Shown one piece after another: positions 43,843 to 51,171 of a DNA stretch of 64,000 bases. The notes under the pieces are model-generated. The model ran no database searches and had not been told where the DNA came from. It worked only from the letters and a program-made list of their open reading frames with translations. Every line of letters starts with the position of its first letter. Within the stretch, counting starts at the first letter, position 1. Position numbers and translations under genes: made by a program. Source of the stretch: Pseudoalteromonas caenipelagi (GTDB lineage: Bacteria; Pseudomonadota; Gammaproteobacteria; Enterobacterales; Alteromonadaceae); NCBI RefSeq assembly GCF_013140855.1, contig NZ_JABBPG010000013.1, positions 20,391-84,390 on the forward strand, in the 5' to 3' direction.

Positions 43843-45030
43843 ATGATAATTAAACCATTAGGTACGCCGTTTTCAAAAACGGCGTGTAAAGTCTTGTTAT
43901 GTGGTGGTGGTGAACTTGGCAAAGAGGTGGTGATTGAATTCAAGCGCCTTGGTTGCGAAGTTGTGGTGTTAGACAGATATGAACACGCACCAGCGATGCA
44001 AGTTGCTGACAGAAGCTATGTTTTATCTATGCTTGATGGGGAGCGTTTAGCGCAAATAATCAAACAAGAACAACCCGATTACATCGTGCCAGAAATAGAA
44101 GCGATTGCGACAGATAAACTTGTAGAGTTAGAGCAACAAGGGTACACCGTTGTGCCCAGTGCAAAAGCCGCGCAACTGACCATGAATCGCGAGGGGATCC
44201 GCCGCTTAGCCGCAGAAGAGCTTGGCTTGGCAACCTCCCCCTATCGCTTTGTAGACTCCTTAGAAGACTTCAAACAAGCCATAACTGAGATTGGTATGCC
44301 CTGTGTAGTTAAGCCTATTATGAGTTCATCAGGCAAAGGGCAAAGTGTTGTTAAGCAAGAGCAGGATATTGACGCTGCATGGCAATATGCGCAAGAAGGT
44401 GGCCGAGCAGGGCAAGGACGCGTGATCGTTGAAGGGTTTGTGGATTTTGACTACGAGATCACCTTGCTTACCATTCGCCATGTAAATGGCACTAGTTTCT
44501 GTGAACCCATTGGTCATGTACAAGAAAACGGTGACTATCAGCAAAGTTGGCAACCGCAACAAATGAGTGAGTTGGCATTGGCACGCAGTAAAGACATTGC
44601 CCATAAAGTAACCGAAGCGTTAGGCGGTCGTGGTTTATTTGGTGTTGAACTATTTATTAAAGGTGATGAGGTTTATTTTAGCGAAGTATCCCCTCGACCT
44701 CACGATACGGGCATGGTGACGTTAATCTCACAAGACTTAAGTGAGTTTGCACTACATGTCAGAGCAATTTTAGGACTGCCTATTCCGAATATTCACTTTC
44801 ATGGTCCTTCAGCATCAAGTGTTATTTTAGTGACGGGAGAATCGCAACAGCTGCAGTACAGTGGTTTGCAAGAAGCGTTGGCTATACCAAATACTGAGTT
44901 ACGCTTATTTGGTAAGCCTGAAGTTGTGGGTACTCGTCGTATGGGGGTCGCGCTTGCCAGAGATCAGTCTGTGGCGCAGGCAACATCAAAAGCAATACAA
45001 GTTGCGAGCAGTATCAAGGTTACATTATGA
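43843..45030 (+). CDS. purT: Formate-dependent GAR transformylase PurT
   Basis: PurT uses formate and ATP to make formylglycinamide ribonucleotide in purine synthesis, bypassing folate. The 395-residue ATP-grasp protein starts with ACKVLLCGGGELGKEVVIEF, contains PDYIVPEIEAIATD near residue 85, VVPSAKAAQLTMNREGIRRLAAEELGL near 110, the P-loop-like MPCVVKPIMSSSGKGQSVV near 155, FGVELFIKGDEVYFSEVSPRPHDTGMVTL near 265-290. Four-base overlap (ATGA) with the next aldo/keto reductase gene, which indicates an operon. Confidence 0.95.
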   Translation: MIIKPLGTPFSKTACKVLLCGGGELGKEVVIEFKRLGCEVVVLDRYEHAPAMQVADRSYVLSMLDGERLAQIIKQEQPDYIVPEIEAIATDKLVELEQQGYTVVPSAKAAQLTMNREGIRRLAAEELGLATSPYRFVDSLEDFKQAITEIGMPCVVKPIMSSSGKGQSVVKQEQDIDAAWQYAQEGGRAGQGRVIVEGFVDFDYEITLLTIRHVNGTSFCEPIGHVQENGDYQQSWQPQQMSELALARSKDIAHKVTEALGGRGLFGVELFIKGDEVYFSEVSPRPHDTGMVTLISQDLSEFALHVRAILGLPIPNIHFHGPSASSVILVTGESQQLQYSGLQEALAIPNTELRLFGKPEVVGTRRMGVALARDQSVAQATSKAIQVASSIKVTL

Positions 45031-45926
45031 ATCAGCCATCAAGCCACCGAGTAATAGACCCGTTTGTTCTCGGGTTTTGGCGTTTACTGGATTGGCAGCT
45101 GACAGACAAGCAATGTTTAAGCTATCTGCAGCAGTGCATTGATTTAGGGATTAAACACACAGATCATGCTGATATTTATGGTGAGTATGAGTGTGAGCGC
45201 GCCTTTGGCCGCGCTCTAAAGCTTGATCCGCATATTCGTAATCAAATTAAAATTATTACCAAATGTGGTATTCGCCCAGCATTGGCTAAAAAAGGCTTAG
45301 CGGGTAAGGCAAACCACTATGACTCAAGTAAGGCGCATATCATTGCTTCAGTTCAGCAAAGTCTGAAAAACTTCAATACTGATAGACTAGATGTCTTGCT
45401 TATCCATCGTCCTGATTATTTAATGGACGTAGATGAAGTAGCTGAGGCATTTAATAGTCTCAAGCAAGTCGGGGATGTGTCGCACTTTGGAGTATCTAAC
45501 TTCACACCGTCGCAATTTGAATTATTACAATCGCGTTTATCTTTTCCATTGATCACCAATCAAATCGAGTGCTCGGTGTATGAAATGAAGGCATTGGATG
45601 ATGGCACACTCACCCAGTGTCAACAGCGAGGTATCCACCCGATGATTTGGTCCCCGTTAGCCGGGGGGCGGTTGTTTGATAAAAACGATCAAAAGGCAAC
45701 CCGCTTGGCAGGGGTACTTGAAGAAGTTGCACAGGAGGTGTCGGCCACATCCATTGATCAAATCGCTTATGCTTGGCTAAACCGTTTACCATCACATCCT
45801 TCAGTGGTGCTTGGAACGGGTAATATTAAGCGCGTAAAGGCTGCGATTGAGTCTACGCATATCGACTTATCGCGTGAGCAGTGGTATCGCATTTGGCAAG
45901 CATCTACAGGGCACAGTGTACCGTAA
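45027..45926 (+). CDS. Aldo/keto reductase (YdhF-like)
   Basis: A 299-residue NADPH-dependent aldo/keto reductase, TIM-barrel fold. The catalytic tetrad region shows TDHADIYGEYECERAFGRAL near residue 45 (Asp and Tyr) and IKIITKCGIRP near 77 (Lys), with LLIHRPDYLMD near 125 (His) and FGVSNFTPSQFELLQS near 155; the cofactor-binding end has VVLGTGNIKRVKAAIE. The close similarity is to E. coli YdhF; the substrate is unknown. It is translationally coupled to purT through an ATGA overlap. Confidence 0.9.
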   Translation: MNQPSSHRVIDPFVLGFWRLLDWQLTDKQCLSYLQQCIDLGIKHTDHADIYGEYECERAFGRALKLDPHIRNQIKIITKCGIRPALAKKGLAGKANHYDSSKAHIIASVQQSLKNFNTDRLDVLLIHRPDYLMDVDEVAEAFNSLKQVGDVSHFGVSNFTPSQFELLQSRLSFPLITNQIECSVYEMKALDDGTLTQCQQRGIHPMIWSPLAGGRLFDKNDQKATRLAGVLEEVAQEVSATSIDQIAYAWLNRLPSHPSVVLGTGNIKRVKAAIESTHIDLSREQWYRIWQASTGHSVP

Positions 45927-45944
45927 TTGACAGTCGCGAAATGA

Positions 45945-45972
45945 TAAAAGGGCCTTTCGGCCCTTGAGTTTT
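45945..45972. terminator. Bidirectional intrinsic terminator
   Basis: AAGGGCC, loop TTTC, GGCCCTT between two convergent genes, with ATAAAA to the left (a U-tail for the minus strand) and GAGTTTT to the right. Confidence 0.85.
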
Positions 45973-45995
45973 GCAGCAAGTATCAAAAAAGGGTG

Positions 45996-46664
45996 TTACA
46001 GAGTAAAGTCTACACTGTAGCTTACAAAGGCTTTTACATCGTCGTTGGTATTGAGGTCGGTTTTGATTAATCCTAGCGTAAAACCATCTTTCGAGACGCT
46101 TACCCCATAGTCCATATAGCTATCGTCTTCCCCCGTCCACTCTTTGATGGTATCGCCGCTTGAGCGACCAATGTGTAGAGCAAGTTCACTATCATTAAGA
46201 ATGTTAAAGCTGGCATTGAGCTCTAAATACAGCATGTCCTCTTCGGTGCTTGAATCTTTTTGTGCATGAGTCAGGTAGCTGGCTTTAATACTGAGCCATT
46301 GCCAACTAAGTGATCCATAAAGTTCGCCAAAATTGCTCGAACCCGGTGCGTCGGGGTAGGCGTAATACAAGTAACCAACATCGTAGCCCAAACCTTGTGC
46401 TTCACCACTAAAACCTGCGTACACATCCATTTCGTAACTGGTTTGGTCACCAAACTCGACGTTAGACACCCAAGTTCCCGCATAAAAGCCGCTATCAGAG
46501 TTGTAATCAATTCCTCCCGAGAACGCGGCACCATCATCAGTTTGGGTAATACCACGCCAGTAGTAGTTAGAGCTGGCAGCAACGTTAGCGCTTACTTCAG
46601 CAAGCGTATTAAAAGAGGTGATAGAGAGGCATGCAAGAGCCAATAAAGAAGCTGTTCTTTTCAT
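45996..46664 (-). CDS. TorF-family outer-membrane protein
   Basis: A 222-residue beta-barrel protein of the TorF/TIGR02001 family. A signal peptide MKRTASLLALACLSITSFNTLA is cleaved before EVSANVAASSNYYWRGITQ, the hallmark opening of the family (SxYxWRG). Alternating hydrophobic/aromatic strands such as GSLSWQWLSIKASYLTH and the final aromatic strand VKAFVSYSVDFTL are consistent with insertion by the Bam complex. The function is unknown, perhaps a small porin. A Fur-like palindrome lies about 80 bases upstream. Confidence 0.87.
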   Translation of the reverse strand: MKRTASLLALACLSITSFNTLAEVSANVAASSNYYWRGITQTDDGAAFSGGIDYNSDSGFYAGTWVSNVEFGDQTSYEMDVYAGFSGEAQGLGYDVGYLYYAYPDAPGSSNFGELYGSLSWQWLSIKASYLTHAQKDSSTEEDMLYLELNASFNILNDSELALHIGRSSGDTIKEWTGEDDSYMDYGVSVSKDGFTLGLIKTDLNTNDDVKAFVSYSVDFTL

Positions 46665-46745
46665 TATATTTCCTTAGAGCACTGAGTTGGAAATAGAGTG
46701 AGCAACGCTTACGCCAATTTTGAAAGAAACAAAATTATTTATTTA

Positions 46746-46760
46746 ACATAATGATTATTA
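46746..46760. promoter_or_regulatory. Possible Fur box upstream of the TorF-type porin
   Basis: ACATAATGATTATTA contains the palindromic core ATAATGATTAT and matches the 7-1-7 Fur consensus at eleven of fourteen positions. The surrounding sequence is very AT-rich, so the match could be by chance. Confidence 0.35.
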
Positions 46761-46894
46761 TGAATTTAATTAATGTTGATGTGAGATGGTTGTGAAATGA
46801 AGGGGGCGAAAATGCACAGGTATGGTGCGTTTTGAATGAAATTTGCACATGTACCTAGCAAGCGACATGTGCAAATCCACTGTATTAGCGAGGC

Positions 46895-48061
46895 TTAACC
46901 AAAAATAGTGCGCATCAGTGAGATAGTTTCATCTACACTGCGACCTTTTTCGACTTCTGCCACTATTGAGTCGCGCTTAGCGCGAATATGCTCAGGGATA
47001 GATTCATCACTTAACGCTCTATCTACCAACACCTCTGCCGACTCTTTACCACGACGAACCGTTTTTTTGCCGCCACTGCTGGTGGTACGTTGTGGTTTAT
47101 TAAGTAACTTCAAGTAGTTCGAGCCTTCGGCCGTGTCTTTGTCTGCATAGTAAAACCAGCAAGGTAACAACGCTTTAATATCTGCAAGCTGTTGTTCAAA
47201 CTCATTTGCAGGGGTTGGCATTTTAAACCAAGGCATGGCATGTATAGTGAGTACAATATCTTGCCAGTAGCGTTCAAAGTCGCGGTTATTCAGTTTGGTA
47301 ATGCCAAATGCTGAACATAATGCATCCAGCTTTGAGCTACTAATGGGGGTGAACACATCAGGGCGGCGCATCGCCAATAATCGCGTGGCGGGAGCAAGCG
47401 TTGGCTTTTCATCACTGCCGTTAAATGCCAGTAAATAGGCGACTACAAATTGCTGGTAGTCTTGCTCGCTTACCTCGCCTTCGGCGGGAATGTGCGCCAA
47501 TGCTTCATCAAATGCGCCCGGTAAGTCGGCGAAGAGTTGATGAAAGCCTTTGGCGCTCTTTGTTGAACAAAACCATTCGACATCAAAGTTATATACGCTG
47601 GTATCAAGTGATGCGGCATGTTTACCACTAAAGGCCAGTCTGTCTTCAACTATCATTTCTTTTAGTGGTGTTGTGCGTTTATCAGCCAAGTAAGCGGTAA
47701 GCTTGAGTTGTTCATCAATAGCTAATGCATCACGGTGTTGCTCAACAAAAGCAACTAATACAGGCCAAGGGGTTATACGCAGTGTTTTAAGCTGCAAGAA
47801 GCTAATGGCCGATATAAGTTGATCGTGTAACTTTTTAACGGTAGGTAGTTGATGGTCATCAAGCAAATCAAAATTGAGTCGGTTTTTTGCCACGTCTAAT
47901 AGTTCGTAGCACCATAGCAAAAAATCTTCAGGGTGGTTCTCTACCTTCACCGCCATTAGGTTTAAACTGATCTCAGTCGCTTGTTTTAAAATATTCTGGT
48001 AAATCTGACTTTCTTGTTCACCCAGAGCCATTTTTGACGGGGAAATGAGCAACTTCTTCAT
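46895..48061 (-). CDS. Conserved protein of unknown function
   Basis: A 388-residue cytosolic protein, all-helical in appearance. I do not know its family. The region near residues 230-290 (RLLAMRRPDVFTPISSSKLDALCSAFGI, then the ERYWQDIVLTIHAMPWF element) is reminiscent of a small domain seen in some McrBC-like and other restriction-type proteins, 'RRPD.F...sskn...l...lGI...... YW.. i..i...pWf'. No ATPase, nuclease or methylase motif is present. A basic linker (SSGGKKTVRRGKESAEV) precedes a conserved C-terminal helix. I start it at the ATG at 48061; a GTG 18 bases upstream is an alternative. It is monocistronic and divergent from the AsmA gene. Confidence 0.75.
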   Translation of the reverse strand: MKKLLISPSKMALGEQESQIYQNILKQATEISLNLMAVKVENHPEDFLLWCYELLDVAKNRLNFDLLDDHQLPTVKKLHDQLISAISFLQLKTLRITPWPVLVAFVEQHRDALAIDEQLKLTAYLADKRTTPLKEMIVEDRLAFSGKHAASLDTSVYNFDVEWFCSTKSAKGFHQLFADLPGAFDEALAHIPAEGEVSEQDYQQFVVAYLLAFNGSDEKPTLAPATRLLAMRRPDVFTPISSSKLDALCSAFGITKLNNRDFERYWQDIVLTIHAMPWFKMPTPANEFEQQLADIKALLPCWFYYADKDTAEGSNYLKLLNKPQRTTSSGGKKTVRRGKESAEVLVDRALSDESIPEHIRAKRDSIVAEVEKGRSVDETISLMRTIFG

Positions 48062-48322
48062 GCTGGTTTGAGTCTCCACACACTTGCTTAAAAATTCATC
48101 TATTGAGTTTAGCCAATGCCAGTTAAATTTGACAAGGGCGGGCGATCATACCGAAGAATGGCGAACTTACAATCCAATAAAGTGATATTTACACAGATAG
48201 ACTGCAAACAAGTCACGGTGAGAATAATTTTTACTGATATCATAGTGATTAGGCATGAATTTAGTTATCAGCAGCGCTACTATAGTTGTAATGGCTTCAG
48301 TTATCAGTAATTAAGGAACGTT

Positions 48323-50257
48323 ATGAAAACCGTGATTAAGGTATTAGGTGCAACGGTACTTGTGTTAGTTGGTGTGGTACTTGCTGCACCTTTTTTAATT
48401 CCTACCGAGCGCATAATCAGTGAGCTATCTGAGCAAGTAGAGCTTAACACTGGTCGTAAATTGCAGGTATTAGGGCACAGTGAGCTATCGGTGTTACCGA
48501 GTTTAAAGATAGAGCTTAATGACGTGCATTTTGCCAATATGCCATCGGGCAGTCGTGACAACATGGTGAGTATGCAGGCGCTAGAAGTGCATATACCCTG
48601 GTTATCGATATTAGGCGGTGAGGCAAAGCTTGAGAAGTTTGTTATTCGCCAGCCTAATATTTTGTTAGAGACAAATCAGCAAGGAGTAGCTAATTGGCAG
48701 ATATTTCCTACAGCGAAAAATACCGATACGCAAACCACATCAAACGAAGGGAGTACATCTTTACCTGACAACTTTGATGTTAAGTTAGGTGAAGTGGCGA
48801 TTTATGGCGGTACGTTCACTTATAAAAATGGGCAAACCAAGGCACAACACCAACTAACCGATGTTGAGGTGACGGTGCAGCTGCCATCATTGCGCGAAAC
48901 GCTCGCTATTGCGGGCTCTATCACTTATCAACAGCAAGTATTTGAACTAAGCACCACACTGGCAACACCCGCCAAGCTGATAGGGGGGGATACATTTACT
49001 GTGACACAGGCGCTTAACTCTGCGCTCGTTAATATGAACTTTACGGGCAAAGTGGCGCAAGGGGGTAAAGATATTCAAGGTGAGCTAACCCTTAAAGGTG
49101 ACTCAGTAAAAGCGATTGCACAGTGGCAAGGGGTTGACCTTAAAGCCAAAGACAATGCCTTTAACCAATTTGAAGTAAGCGGCGCGATGCATATGAGCGG
49201 GCAAACCTTTACCCTTAAAACGCTCACCGCCAAATTGGATGAACTTGCCATTGAAGGTAAAAGTACAATTGAGCTTGGCAAACGCCTCAATGTACAAGCC
49301 AATGTTGACTTAGGTATGTTGGACTTAAACCCCTATCTGCCGGAGCCTGTAAAACAAGCAGAAGCACCCAAAGAGCAACAAGAAGCACAACCTATAGTTT
49401 GGGATGATACACCGATTGATTTATCGGCCCTTAACTCGCTCGATGCCAATGTAGTGGTGCGCTCAACAGGCTTAAAAGCACGCGAGATAAAGCTTGGGGA
49501 AAACCAACTGTCATTTAAATTGAATCAGGGTGTGGCTCTGATTGGTTTAGATAAATTTAATGCCTACGAAGGTACGGGTAATGGCGTAGTTAAAGTAGAT
49601 GCCAGCCGCACTCCATATAAAATAAACACCCAATTTGCGTTAGACAGTATCAACGCTGAGCCACTACTTACCGATGCAGTGGGTTTTGATAAGGTGCTGG
49701 GTAAGGGCAGTATCAATTGGGATTTAAACACCCAAGGGCAAAGCCAAAAGAGTTTTGTATCAGCCCTTGCTGGTAAGCTGGCGTTTAACTTAAAAGATGG
49801 TGGCGTAAAAGGCGCAAACATTGCCGAGATGACCCGCAAAGCCAAAGAGATGCTCAAAGGCGACTTTTCATCTCTCAAAGATGGTTTAAATGCCGATTAC
49901 AACCCTGAGCAAAAAACCGACTTTTCATCACTTACAGGCAGTTTAGTGTTCACCAATGGTATAGGCCGTAATACCGACCTGTATCTTGCCAGTCCACTTA
50001 TCCGTATTACCGGTGAAGGGGATGTGGATTTACCACAAACCAATGTGAACTACCGTCTAGTCACTGGCATTGTTGATACCATCGAAGGGCAAGCAAGCAA
50101 CGATGACAGCACAGGCTTTAAAGTACCCCTGCGCATTAAAGGCCCATTTCATAAAGTGGATGTGAATATTGATATCAGCGGCGCGGCTAAAGACAAAGCC
50201 AAAGATAAAATTAAGGATAAATTGAAAGATAAGTTGAAGGGCTTGTTTGGCGGGTAA
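48323..50257 (+). CDS. AsmA-family protein
   Basis: A 644-residue inner-membrane-anchored periplasmic protein of the AsmA/YhdP-type bridge family, which shuttle phospholipid between the membranes. N-terminal signal-anchor VIKVLGATVLVLVGVVLAAPFLI; N-terminal AsmA region with LGHSELSVLPSLKIELNDVHFAN; long beta-rich middle; C-terminal AsmA_2 segment FVSALAGKLAFNLKDGGVKGANIAEMTRK and FSSLTGSLVFTNGIGRNTDLYLASPLIRITGEG near 500-570. The tail is lysine-rich (KDKAKDKIKDKLKDKLKGL). RBS is AAGGA. Family assignment is sound. Confidence 0.92.
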   Translation: MKTVIKVLGATVLVLVGVVLAAPFLIPTERIISELSEQVELNTGRKLQVLGHSELSVLPSLKIELNDVHFANMPSGSRDNMVSMQALEVHIPWLSILGGEAKLEKFVIRQPNILLETNQQGVANWQIFPTAKNTDTQTTSNEGSTSLPDNFDVKLGEVAIYGGTFTYKNGQTKAQHQLTDVEVTVQLPSLRETLAIAGSITYQQQVFELSTTLATPAKLIGGDTFTVTQALNSALVNMNFTGKVAQGGKDIQGELTLKGDSVKAIAQWQGVDLKAKDNAFNQFEVSGAMHMSGQTFTLKTLTAKLDELAIEGKSTIELGKRLNVQANVDLGMLDLNPYLPEPVKQAEAPKEQQEAQPIVWDDTPIDLSALNSLDANVVVRSTGLKAREIKLGENQLSFKLNQGVALIGLDKFNAYEGTGNGVVKVDASRTPYKINTQFALDSINAEPLLTDAVGFDKVLGKGSINWDLNTQGQSQKSFVSALAGKLAFNLKDGGVKGANIAEMTRKAKEMLKGDFSSLKDGLNADYNPEQKTDFSSLTGSLVFTNGIGRNTDLYLASPLIRITGEGDVDLPQTNVNYRLVTGIVDTIEGQASNDDSTGFKVPLRIKGPFHKVDVNIDISGAAKDKAKDKIKDKLKDKLKGLFGG

Positions 50258-50278
50258 CTAATAGCGGTTGTTAAGCAT

Positions 50279-50311
50279 CATAATGAGGTTTTGTGGTTTA
50301 GCCTCATTATG
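50279..50311 (+). terminator. Perfect 10-bp hairpin after the AsmA gene
   Basis: CATAATGAGG (50279-50288) and CCTCATTATG (50302-50311) enclose a 13-base loop, 21 bases after the stop. There is no U-run. Confidence 0.5.
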
Positions 50312-50655
50312 CCTGCGTCATTAGACTGATTATGGCTTAGTTGCTGTGGTGTGTTTGAATAACCTTGATAGAAAGTGGTAGCTCGCTTTGTGATTAAATG
50401 TGCTTAAAGTCAGCTCGCCACGAGTAAGTAACAGATACTTTAGCCCATTCAGCTGTACCAAGTTGCAACTGGTGATTTGGTAAGAGTTTAAGTCATATTA
50501 AAGATATAAATTTTAATTAGGGACTATTTTGAGTTCCCAATTGATGATTGTTGTGCATCATGCATTAAAATAACTGTAATTCGGTGTAATCGTATTAAGT
50601 ATGTTTATATGATTATATTAACTATGTCCTTAAAAACTGAATAAAGGAAACTCTC
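50312..50655. other. Intergenic region before the 165-aa gene
   Basis: About 340 bases of AT-rich sequence. I see no gene, no RNA and no clear promoter in it. The strong RBS AAGGAAA of the next gene is at its end. Confidence 0.5.
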
Positions 50656-51153
50656 ATGAGTCAAATTGATACGTATAACTTTACAGTGAAACCAAGTAGT
50701 ACAGGTGAAGATTGGCAGATCACCCAAAATACAAACTCAAACGGTGAAGCGCTTAATATCCAACTTAACAATGGTGATAAAGCCGTATTGATTTACACAC
50801 TAGCGGCAGACGACCAACAAACATGGCAGTTTACTGAAAACGGTACGCTATTTACTGAGGCGCAAGACAACTTAAATTACAATTTGTCGAGCAACGTATC
50901 AGCTGATGGTGTAGCGGTAACCGTGTCGATTGAAGCGGTAAACCTAGACCATACTTTGACTGAAGCGGATATTAATAAGCTGATGAGCGAGCCGCAGGCA
51001 ATGAGTTGTACACTAGAGCTCTTAGGTGAAGCGACCATTGATTTTCGTTTAGTGGCTGAGCAAACAGGAGGCGATAGTGCTCCGTTTGGGCCTGTTAAAC
51101 GTTATTTTTCACAGGACCCACGAGTCACGATTGGAAGTACACAACCAACTTAA
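50656..51153 (+). CDS. Hypothetical protein beside the Ser/Thr kinase
   Basis: A 165-residue protein with no recognised family. It is Asn/Asp/Thr-rich and probably beta-sandwich-like (LNIQLNNGDKAVLIYTLAADD and VSADGVAVTVSIEAV), with no signal peptide. The C-terminus, PVKRYFSQDPRVTIGSTQPT, has several Ser and Thr that could be phosphoacceptors. Convergent with the Ser/Thr kinase gene with only 18 bases between stops. Function in the kinase pathway is inference from position only. RBS AAGGAAA supports the ATG. Confidence 0.7.
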   Translation: MSQIDTYNFTVKPSSTGEDWQITQNTNSNGEALNIQLNNGDKAVLIYTLAADDQQTWQFTENGTLFTEAQDNLNYNLSSNVSADGVAVTVSIEAVNLDHTLTEADINKLMSEPQAMSCTLELLGEATIDFRLVAEQTGGDSAPFGPVKRYFSQDPRVTIGSTQPT

Positions 51154-51171
51154 CTGAATTTTGGTACTAGC

